The position numbers were made by a program, and so were the translations under genes. From assembly GCA_024405075.1 (NCBI GenBank), contig JAKSPG010000083.1, positions 1 to 5,966 of the forward strand: 5,966 nucleotides of DNA, read 5' to 3'. The notes beneath the pieces are model-generated. The model was given only the letters and a program-made list of their open reading frames with translations, had not been told where the DNA came from and did not search any database. Below are positions 1-5,070 of this stretch, piece by piece. Within the stretch, counting starts at the first letter, position 1. Each line of letters begins with the position of its first letter. Source of the DNA: Elusimicrobiaceae bacterium (GTDB taxonomy: Bacteria; Elusimicrobiota; Elusimicrobia; Elusimicrobiales; Elusimicrobiaceae).

Positions 1-207
1 AGGATATTGTCCATTAGCCATATAATAGACTTCCATGGCGTTCTTAAAAGTTTTAGCGGCTGACATGATATTCATGTAGCGGCTTTTCGCTACCGCAAGT
101 TGATATTTTGGAAACGCCACACTTGCCAAAATACCGATAATTAACACAACCACTAATAATTCAATTAAGGTAAAACCAGGCGTAAAACCACTATTTCTAT
201 TGTTCAT
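1..207 (-). CDS. Type IV prepilin-like protein 1 (C-terminus beyond left edge)
   Basis: This is the N-terminal 69 residues of a type IV pilin or pseudopilin, open at the window edge. Such proteins are cleaved and N-methylated by the prepilin peptidase at the inner membrane and assemble into a pilus or pseudopilus. The sequence shows a short leader ending at Gly11, then FTLIELLVVVLIIGIL: the class III cleavage site, with Glu at mature position +5 (E16) and a hydrophobic N-terminal helix to about residue 32. The globular part starts with a MANGQY stretch, matching IANGEY in prepilin 2. The start ATG (207-205) is preceded by AGGAG at 217-213 with a 5-base spacer. A homologous structured leader RNA precedes it, as for prepilin 2. 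The leader peptide has an odd near-duplication, GFTPGFT, but only Gly11 is followed by Glu at +5. Major pilin, minor pilin or pseudopilin cannot be told apart from this fragment. Confidence 0.9.
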   Translation of the reverse strand, partial: MNNRNSGFTPGFTLIELLVVVLIIGILASVAFPKYQLAVAKSRYMNIMSAAKTFKNAMEVYYMANGQYP

Positions 208-242
208 AAATACTCCTATTGATTCGGTCCGAAGTAACCCAT

Positions 243-298
243 AAAAAAGGCGACGCATTACTTGGACTCTGCGAGTGGCCCGCGTAATAACCGTCGCC
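243..298 (-). terminator. Terminator-like hairpin with U-tract before prepilin 1
   Basis: The outer stem GGCGACG/CGTCGCC (298-292 with 255-249) is followed at once by six T (248-243), the layout of a Rho-independent terminator. An inner ATTAC/GTAAT stem extends it past a small asymmetric bulge. The large loop (283-262) holds one strand of the leader pseudoknot, which is unusual for a plain terminator. It could terminate the metG operon, attenuate pilin 1, or end a discrete small RNA. Confidence 0.7.
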
Positions 299-411
299 CC
301 CCTACCCTGCAAGCAGAGTAGGTGTGAGCAGACGATTATTTGAAGGACTCGCAGAAGACTAACTTTCGTTAGACCACGCACGGACGAACTCCGTGCTTCC
401 ATCAAATAATC
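243..411 (-). ncRNA. Structured leader RNA 1 upstream of prepilin 1, with pseudoknot
   Basis: This is a homologue of the RNA at 4775-4949. Reading the minus strand: P1 5' strand GATTATTTGA (411-402) pairs perfectly with 343-334. Inside P1 lie hairpin H1 (396-390 with 384-378, 7 bp, loop GTTCG) and hairpin H2 (372-368 with 363-359, GAAA loop). The pseudoknot strand TCTGCGAGT (355-347) follows, then CC. After P1 comes GTCTGC (333-328), identical in the other copy. Hairpin H3 spans 322-301. The last hairpin (298-292 with 255-249, inner ATTAC/GTAAT 288-284 with 261-257) carries CGGGCC and the pseudoknot partner ACTCGCAGA (276-268) in its loop, followed by T6. Nine Watson-Crick pairs link 355-347 to 276-268. 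The structure is read by eye; ligand and function are unknown. It starts 36 bases after the metG stop and ends 35 bases before the pilin ATG, so it could be a 5' leader or a separate small RNA. Confidence 0.85.
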
Positions 412-447
412 TTAAAAATTAGGCGTTGTTAAATTAAAATAATCTCC

Positions 448-1950
448 TTATTTTTCTAATCTGGGGAAAAGTGGCGCATACTTTTCAATTTTTCCGGGTT
501 GCAAGCGGCGCGCCATTTCCGGCCCGATAGTCGGCATAAAGGGCGTTAGCCATTTCGCCACGTAGCGCAAGCACGCAACTAATTCTAATAATACATTTTT
601 TGCGCCTTCCACATTGGTTTTTGCCATTTCCCATGGTTTGGTTTCGTCTACGAGTTTGTTTAAATCACTCGCGAATCCGTAAATTTGCTCTAGCACTTTA
701 TCAAAGGCCAAATCGTCATACGCGGCGTCAATGGTTTTTTCCACGTCGCCGGCTTGGGCAAGCAGTTGGTAGTTGCCTTCAATTTTTTCCGGCAAATCGC
801 CGATGTTTTTAGCCGCCATGTTGAGCGTGCGCGACAACAAATTGCCGATGTTGTTGGCTAAATCGGAATTGTAGCGGTTTTTAAAACTGGCCATGGAAAA
901 ATCGCCGTCCTGCCCAAAGGGTACTTCGCGGAACAAAAACGCGCGCACCGGGTCCACCCCGTAGGTGGCGGCTACTTCGGCCGGGTTGACGATGTTGCCC
1001 AAGGATTTGGACATTTTTTCACCTTCTACCGTCCACCAACCGTGCGCAAATACTTTTTTAGGTAGCGGTAAATTAAGTGCCATTAAAACTGCCGGCCAAA
1101 TAACGGTGTGGAAACGGAAAATTTCCTTGCCCACCATGTGTAAATCGGCAGGCCATAAATCTTCAAATTTTTCTACGCCGATTTTTTTCAGTTGCGCTTC
1201 GTGTTCTTGTTTATCGTCACAAATGTGCGTACCAAAACCCGCCGCGGAAATATAGTTAATCAGCGCATCAAACCATACGTAAATGGTGTGTTTGGGGTTG
1301 TTCGGCACCGGAATACCCCACGCCACTTTTGTGCGCGTAACGGATAAATCTTGCAAGCCGCCCTTGACGAAATTGATGATTTCGTTGGCGCGTGTTTTGG
1401 GGCTTAAAAATTCCGGGTGTTCCTCGTAGTATTTTAAGAGGGGTTTTTCGTAGCGCGAGAGTTTGAAGAAATAAGTTTCTTCGTGTACTTCGGTCAACGG
1501 GCGTTTGTGTACGGGGCACAAGTTGCCTTCCAAAATTTCGCTGTCGTTGTAGTATTGCTCGCACGACATGCAGTATTTGCCCGCATACGAACCCAAATAA
1601 ATATCGCCCGATTTTAATAATTTTTCAAAAATAGCTTGCACGACAGCTTCGTGGTGCGGGTCGGTGGTGCGGATGAAATCGTCGTAAGAAATGTTCAGCG
1701 TTTTCCACATTTCTTTATATTTTTCGGCCACGCTATCGGCCCATTGTTTGGGGGAAACGTTATTGGCGGCGGCGGTTTTTTCAATGTTGGCGCCGTGTTC
1801 GTCCGTACCCGTTAGATAATGCACATCAAAACCCTGCTGGCGTTTGTAGCGCGCCAAAATATCTTGCGCGATCGTCGTGTAGGCGTGACCGATGTGCGGC
1901 ACGGAATTGACGTAATAAAGCGGGGTGGTGATGTAAAATTTTTTAGTCAT
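448..1950 (-). CDS. metG: Methionyl-tRNA synthetase
   Basis: This cytoplasmic class I aminoacyl-tRNA synthetase attaches methionine to tRNA-Met at the expense of ATP. Visible landmarks: PHIGH (residues 18-22), the family's HIGH ATP-binding signature; TGTDEHG (47-53); a connective-peptide knuckle with CMSC and CPVH near residues 127-150, three Cys plus a His as possible metal ligands; and KMSKS (312-316) inside GEKMSKSLGN. The remainder is the helical anticodon-binding domain. At 500 residues it ends after that domain and lacks the C-terminal Trbp111-like tRNA-binding domain found in many longer homologues. ATG 1950 is three bases after the holB stop, and GGAG (1963-1960) lies 9 bases upstream inside holB, so translation is probably coupled. 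It is the last housekeeping gene of the kdsC-tmk-holB-metG run; the pilin leader RNA follows with no terminator between. Confidence 0.97.
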   Translation of the reverse strand: MTKKFYITTPLYYVNSVPHIGHAYTTIAQDILARYKRQQGFDVHYLTGTDEHGANIEKTAAANNVSPKQWADSVAEKYKEMWKTLNISYDDFIRTTDPHHEAVVQAIFEKLLKSGDIYLGSYAGKYCMSCEQYYNDSEILEGNLCPVHKRPLTEVHEETYFFKLSRYEKPLLKYYEEHPEFLSPKTRANEIINFVKGGLQDLSVTRTKVAWGIPVPNNPKHTIYVWFDALINYISAAGFGTHICDDKQEHEAQLKKIGVEKFEDLWPADLHMVGKEIFRFHTVIWPAVLMALNLPLPKKVFAHGWWTVEGEKMSKSLGNIVNPAEVAATYGVDPVRAFLFREVPFGQDGDFSMASFKNRYNSDLANNIGNLLSRTLNMAAKNIGDLPEKIEGNYQLLAQAGDVEKTIDAAYDDLAFDKVLEQIYGFASDLNKLVDETKPWEMAKTNVEGAKNVLLELVACLRYVAKWLTPFMPTIGPEMARRLQPGKIEKYAPLFPRLEK

Positions 1951-1953
1951 AAG

Positions 1954-2982
1954 TTAATTCTCCGTATTAAAAATGGATAGCGGCAAACCGTCCAAACTCA
2001 TCAGCGCGGTTTCCAAAATAAGCGCGGGCGAGACGTTGCGCACCAAACTGCGCTTGTAATTTTCCAGCTGTTTAAGTGCTTGCACAAAGCGATGCTGGGA
2101 CGTTTCGTCAGTCGATTGCAACCAACCGGCGTGCACGTTCATCAGTAGCACGTCCAAAACGGCTTGCACTTCCTGGCGCGCGGCGGTAAGCGTGCGGCTG
2201 ATAGCAGCCGCCGCGGCGGCCGGGCCTTGCGGTGTGCAACCATTTTCCCCTAGGCCGGCTTCTTGCAATAACGTTAGTGCCGTATTTGCTTTTAAGGCCC
2301 CGGCAACCGACCCCGCACTATATGCCGCGCACAAGGAAGGGTTATCGGTTTCCAGTTGGTTATTTTGCAAAATTTTTTCCACATTTTCTCGCGACAGCGG
2401 TGCAAATGCCAGTGGTTGACAGCGCGATAAAATCGTACGCAACATGGCCGTACGTTTGGAAGTGATTAAAATCCACACAGTTTTTGCGGGTGGTTCTTCA
2501 ATAAATTTTAGCAGCGCGTTGGCCGCCGCGCCTTGCATGGATTGCGCTGCGTCAATAATCAGCACTTTCCAGCCGCTGCCGACGGCTTTTTGTTGGGATT
2601 TGGCCGTTACGGCGCGGACGGTGCTGATGTTAATATGTTGCTGTTTGGCCAGTTCCTTTTCCAGTTCTTCTTCGTAACCGCTGGAGGAAAAATCTTTTTT
2701 GACTTCCAACCGCGCTTGGTAAAGAAAATCGGCAAATACTACGTCCGGATGGGTGTGTTGGTTGATTGCCTTACAGCTGGCACACACGCCGCAGGCGTTA
2801 CCCGTTTGGCGGGCTTGCGGGTCCAGGCAGTTTAAGGCTTTGGCAAATTCCAAGGCGGTTTTGGCTTTGCCTACCCCGGCCGGGCCGTAGAATAACAAGG
2901 CCCCCGGCACGCGCCCGGTTTGGACGAGTGTTTGTAAATACGCGGTGGCTTTTTCCTGGCCGAGGATATCTGTAAACGACAT
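1954..2982 (-). CDS. holB: DNA polymerase III delta' subunit (clamp loader)
   Basis: This is an AAA+ clamp-loader subunit. Delta' is the non-ATPase stator of the complex that loads the beta clamp during replication. The N-terminus DILGQEKA, a P-loop-like GPAGVGKAKT (33-42) in which the residue after Lys is Ala rather than Ser/Thr, and a degenerate Walker B, IIDAAQ (142-147, Ala in place of the catalytic Glu), fit delta' rather than the ATP-hydrolysing DnaX. Four Cys (52, 64, 67, 70) form the zinc module seen in clamp-loader subunits, and SRC (186-188) is the arginine-finger motif that acts on the neighbouring subunit. An unusually charged stretch (about 90-115) sits between the zinc module and Walker B. 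The C-terminal collar domain is weakly conserved. The start ATG directly follows the tmk TAA, and tmk-holB adjacency is common in bacteria. A dnaX paralogue is less likely given the length of 342 residues. Confidence 0.9.
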   Translation of the reverse strand: MSFTDILGQEKATAYLQTLVQTGRVPGALLFYGPAGVGKAKTALEFAKALNCLDPQARQTGNACGVCASCKAINQHTHPDVVFADFLYQARLEVKKDFSSSGYEEELEKELAKQQHINISTVRAVTAKSQQKAVGSGWKVLIIDAAQSMQGAAANALLKFIEEPPAKTVWILITSKRTAMLRTILSRCQPLAFAPLSRENVEKILQNNQLETDNPSLCAAYSAGSVAGALKANTALTLLQEAGLGENGCTPQGPAAAAAAISRTLTAARQEVQAVLDVLLMNVHAGWLQSTDETSQHRFVQALKQLENYKRSLVRNVSPALILETALMSLDGLPLSIFNTEN

Positions 2983-3597
2983 TTATACCTGGTGTTTTTC
3001 TAACAGTTCGCGCACGCGGGTTTGAATATCGGAAATGTTTTTATCGGCATCTATCAGATAGGCATTGGGAGTGCGTTGAATCATCTCCAAATACCCCTGG
3101 CGCATTTTTTTGCGAAATGCCAAATCTTCCTGCTCTAACCGGTCAGAAAACAGATATTCCCCGCGTTCGGTAAAGTATTTGTCCGACATCAAAAACACAA
3201 GTGTCAAATCCGGCACCGTTTGCAAGGTAGCGATGCGGTTAAGCGTGTCAATAATTTTTAAATCAATGCCGCGCCCGTAGCCTTGGTAAGCGCAGGTGGA
3301 CATAGTGTAACGCTCGCACACAACGGTCTTGCCGGCTTGTAGGGCGGGCAGGATTTTTTCTTGCGTGTGTTGCGCGCGGGAAGCTTCGTACAACAAAAGC
3401 TCGGTTATGGGTGTGACGGACAACCCCGGCTCCAGCACAATTTGGCGGATGCGCTCGGCTGTGGGGGTGCCGCCGGGTTCGCGCGTTAAGATAACGTCGC
3501 GCCCTTGTTCAATTAAATAATTCAAAAGCAGTTTGGCTTGGGTGGATTTGCCGCAGCGGTCCGGCCCTTCCAATACGATAAATTTTCCTTTCTTCAT
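2983..3597 (-). CDS. tmk: Thymidylate kinase (dTMP kinase)
   Basis: It phosphorylates dTMP to dTDP with ATP in the dTTP pathway, in the cytoplasm. The 204 residues are the normal family length. Motifs in order: P-loop EGPDRCGKST (10-19); TREPGGT (38-44), a dTMP-site signature; ERYTMSTCAYQGYGRG (95-110), where most bacterial enzymes have DRY or DRH at the start; and a LID region RGEYLFSDRLEQED (145-158). Two oddities stand out. The P-loop has Arg14 (DRxGKS) as in the eukaryotic enzymes, where most bacterial ones have Gly, while the LID is of the bacterial Arg-containing kind. Asp of DRY is replaced by Glu95. ATG 3597 overlaps the kdsC stop as ATGA, with AAGGA 6-7 bases upstream inside kdsC, so translation is coupled. 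All key motifs are intact, so it is probably active. Confidence 0.95.
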   Translation of the reverse strand: MKKGKFIVLEGPDRCGKSTQAKLLLNYLIEQGRDVILTREPGGTPTAERIRQIVLEPGLSVTPITELLLYEASRAQHTQEKILPALQAGKTVVCERYTMSTCAYQGYGRGIDLKIIDTLNRIATLQTVPDLTLVFLMSDKYFTERGEYLFSDRLEQEDLAFRKKMRQGYLEMIQRTPNAYLIDADKNISDIQTRVRELLEKHQV

Positions 3598-4190
3598 GCG
3601 AGTCCTTCTTGGGAAGTAATAATTTGTAGCGTCGGTTTGGCGGGCAACTGCCAGCCGTTTTGGGATTGCGCAATCAGCTTGTCCAGCTTGCCCTGTGCTT
3701 GCAAAATAAAATCAATAATTTCGCGGTAGGCCCCGTCGCCGCCTGTGCGGGTAGAGACAAAGTGCGCGGCCTCTTTTACTTGCGGCACGGCGTTGGCCAC
3801 CGTGGCGGCAAAACCTACTTGCCGCAGGAGGGGTAAATCGGTCAAATCGTCGCCGATGTAGGCCACTTGGTCGGCTGTTATATTTTCGCGTTTTAGCACG
3901 TCGTTAAGCGGGCCGAGTTTGCTTAAAAAACCTTGGTACATGTAGGTATATCCCAAAATATCTGCGCGGCGCACGGTAGTTTCGTGGCGGCGGCCCGTGA
4001 TAATGCCCAGCGTAAGGCCCGTCTGACGGCACAGAATAGCGGCGATACCGTCTTGCGTATTAAAAGATTTAAATTCTTCTATTTTCCCGGCAGAATTGAG
4101 AAAAAAATTAACTTTTCCGTCCGTTAAAATGCCGTCCACGTCGGTTAAAATGACTTTTATTTTTTTAGCCCGTTCCTGTGCGTTTTGCAT
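3594..4190 (-). CDS. kdsC: 3-deoxy-D-manno-octulosonate 8-phosphate phosphatase (KdsC-type HAD)
   Basis: KdsC removes phosphate from Kdo-8-phosphate to give Kdo, a core sugar of lipopolysaccharide, in the cytoplasm. It belongs to the C0-type (capless) HAD phosphatases, which work as tetramers. Visible motifs: DVDGILTDG (17-25) with nucleophile Asp17 and acid/base Asp19; ITGR (64-67); a Lys at 91 in the QGFLSK stretch; and GDDLTD (113-118), the metal-binding motif IV. The tail after about residue 170 (GKLDKLIAQSQNGWQ onward) makes it somewhat longer than typical KdsC. ATG 4190 has no Shine-Dalgarno, and a strong -10 lies 8 bases upstream, so the message may be leaderless; no other ATG, GTG or TTG occurs in frame before the catalytic motif. 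It heads the tmk-holB-metG run. A related HAD phosphatase such as the NeuA C-terminal domain is possible but less likely. Confidence 0.88.
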   Translation of the reverse strand: MQNAQERAKKIKVILTDVDGILTDGKVNFFLNSAGKIEEFKSFNTQDGIAAILCRQTGLTLGIITGRRHETTVRRADILGYTYMYQGFLSKLGPLNDVLKRENITADQVAYIGDDLTDLPLLRQVGFAATVANAVPQVKEAAHFVSTRTGGDGAYREIIDFILQAQGKLDKLIAQSQNGWQLPAKPTLQIITSQEGLA

Positions 4191-4226
4191 AATAGGTATT
4201 ATAGCAAAAATGGAAAGAGGGCTAAA
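4191..4226 (-). promoter_or_regulatory. Extended -10 promoter of the kdsC-tmk-holB-metG run
   Basis: On the minus strand TATAAT (4203-4198) is a perfect sigma-70 -10 box, preceded by TGC to give an extended -10 (TGnTATAAT). A weak -35, TTTAGC (4226-4221), lies 17 bases upstream. The predicted start, about 7 bases downstream, is 4191-4192, next to the kdsC ATG at 4190. The gap between prepilin 2 and kdsC is only 47 bases and holds no terminator-like hairpin. Confidence 0.7.
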
Positions 4227-4237
4227 TAGTAATAGGG

Positions 4238-4750
4238 TTAGTTAAATGCGTAACCGATGTTTCCCGCGCCTACATCTACCTTCACAGTACCGAAGCCTTT
4301 GCAAATTTTCGTTCCAAAAGAGCTATATCCGTAGCAGAAAAATTTTCCGTCCTCCAGTTGGCCTATGCCGTAAAATTGGGAGTAGGGGGAACGGTTACAA
4401 TAGACAATGGCCTTACTAAAAGCCCCAGCGGAAGTGGAAGCAGCGCGGCAGATGAAGTTTTTTGTTTTCACGGCATTTGTTGCGTAGTTGTAATTTGTGG
4501 TGATTTCTCCGGGAATATCCATGCCCAAAGATTCAACGTCATCTGTATATTCCCCGTTTGCTATGTGGTAAGCTGTGGCGGCATTGCCCATCGCGCGAAC
4601 AAGGGTGACGGCTTCTGCGGCGCGAGCTTTTTCTACGGCTTTTTGGTATTGCGGTAAGGCTATGGCTGTCAAAATACCGATGATAAGGACAACGACAAGT
4701 AGTTCAATGAGCGTAAAACCTGCTCTGCTTTCTTTTGCCTTTTTGTTCAT
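4238..4750 (-). CDS. Type IV prepilin-like protein 2
   Basis: This is a complete 170-residue prepilin. The leader is 11 residues long with basic side chains (MNKKAKESRAG), cleaved after Gly11. The mature protein begins FTLIELLVVVLIIGIL, with Glu at +5 (E16) and a hydrophobic helix that both anchors the protein in the inner membrane before assembly and packs the filament core. The helix continues to about residue 60, then IANGEY leads into a beta-rich globular domain. Four Cys at 101, 118, 139 and 150 could form two disulfides; the C-terminus is Gly-rich. The start ATG 4750 is preceded by AAGGAG (4764-4759). The N-terminal segment nearly matches prepilin 1 while the rest visible there diverges. 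No pilus assembly genes (pilB, pilC, pilD) are in the window, so major pilin, minor pilin or secretion pseudopilin remains open. It is probably transcribed through the leader RNA at 4949-4775. Confidence 0.93.
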   Translation of the reverse strand: MNKKAKESRAGFTLIELLVVVLIIGILTAIALPQYQKAVEKARAAEAVTLVRAMGNAATAYHIANGEYTDDVESLGMDIPGEITTNYNYATNAVKTKNFICRAASTSAGAFSKAIVYCNRSPYSQFYGIGQLEDGKFFCYGYSSFGTKICKGFGTVKVDVGAGNIGYAFN

Positions 4751-4774
4751 ACAATTCTCTCCTTGTGGGAGCGC

Positions 4775-4832
4775 AAAAAAAGCGACGCATTATTGCCTAA
4801 GCCTTTTCCGTAACCCGTGCAACAACCGCCGC
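4775..4832 (-). terminator. Terminator-like hairpin with U-tract before prepilin 2
   Basis: The stem GCGGCG/CGTCGC (one G-U) plus inner TTGTTGC/GCAATAA is followed directly by seven T (4781-4775). As in copy 1, the loop carries the downstream pseudoknot strand. Its place ahead of the pilin Shine-Dalgarno suggests attenuation; alternatively it is the 3' end of an independent small RNA. Confidence 0.7.
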
Positions 4833-4949
4833 CTGCCTGTTGCGTGAGCAACAGGCAAAAGCAGACGATCATTTGCTGGACGGAAAAGTGCCTTGTGCGT
4901 GATGCACCCGGCTCTGCGCAGGCTTGCCCTGCACTCCCGACAAATAATC
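4775..4949 (-). ncRNA. Structured leader RNA 2 upstream of prepilin 2, with pseudoknot
   Basis: This is a homologue of the RNA at 243-411, with the same elements in the same order. P1 is GATTATTTG (4949-4941) with 4875-4867, one G-U. H1 is 4934-4928 with 4922-4916, 7 bp and a 5-base loop as in copy 1. H2 is GTGC/GCAC (4907-4904 with 4898-4895), extendable by GCC/GGC. The pseudoknot strand CTTTTCCGT (4888-4880) is followed by CC. GTCTGC (4866-4861) is invariant. H3 is a perfect 9-bp stem (4856-4848 with 4843-4835). The final hairpin (4832-4827 with 4787-4782, inner 4825-4819 with 4796-4790) has CGGGTT and the pseudoknot partner ACGGAAAAG (4811-4803) in its loop, then T7. Unpaired blocks are conserved while stems covary, the mark of a selected RNA. 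It ends 24 bases before the prepilin ATG. No known riboswitch consensus was recognised. Confidence 0.87.
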
Positions 4950-5020
4950 CAAATTTTAACTACCCTGTTATGGTAATAAATTTTGGGGGGGTGCCGCAAG
5001 TGCGTGAGAAATCCTCGCGT

Positions 5021-5070
5021 GTACCCTTATTTTTTATATAATAGGGGTACTTGTTTTTATAGGGGTATTT
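5021..5070 (+). promoter_or_regulatory. clpC promoter with flanking inverted repeat
   Basis: TATAAT at 5037-5042 is a perfect -10; no good -35 is seen at the usual spacing, so an activator or an unusual -35 may be needed. The -10 lies within an inverted repeat: GTACCCTTATT (5021-5031) and AATAGGGGTAC (5040-5050), complementary apart from one G-T. ATAGGGGTA occurs twice (5041-5049 and 5059-5067), the second copy including the AGGGG Shine-Dalgarno 5 bases before the clpC ATG. The dyad could be a repressor site. It matches neither CIRCE nor the CtsR heptad repeat. The remaining intergenic stretch, 4950-5020, holds a G7 run (4985-4991) and a weak hairpin (5002-5020) but nothing else recognisable. 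Confidence 0.55.

Noticed and set aside
243..411. c-di-GMP / cGAMP (GEMM-I) riboswitch upstream of pilin
   Set aside because: The context fits, but the GEMM core blocks and tetraloop-receptor arrangement are not seen in either copy, and the conserved blocks here (GTCTGC, CGGG, GCGTCGC) are different.
1954..2982. DnaX (tau/gamma) instead of HolB
   Set aside because: Degenerate Walker A and B motifs and a length of 342 residues fit delta', as does the position directly after tmk.
4775..4949. Integron attC recombination sites or insertion-sequence ends
   Set aside because: No core-site consensus at the ends, no flanking duplications, no integrase or transposase in the window, and the covarying multi-helix fold with U-tract fits an RNA better.
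4947..4981. Promoter for leader 2 with -10 TAAAAT at 4958-4953
   Set aside because: The -35 is poor and the implied start would clip the P1 helix; the AT-rich block ahead of P1 is partly shared with copy 1, but that is too little to call a promoter.
4985..4991. G7 homopolymer between clpC and leader 2 as a phase-variation tract
   Set aside because: Short, and no convincing promoter straddles it on either strand; not enough to claim slipped-strand control.
4790..5041. Open frames across the pilin 2 leader (4790-4999 minus and 4817-5041 plus)
   Set aside because: Both coincide with the structured RNA, have no recognisable protein features and no credible ribosome binding site.
5002..5050. CIRCE or CtsR operator upstream of clpC
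   Set aside because: Neither the TTAGCACTC-N9-GAGTGCTAA element nor GGTCAAA heptads are present; the dyad seen is different.
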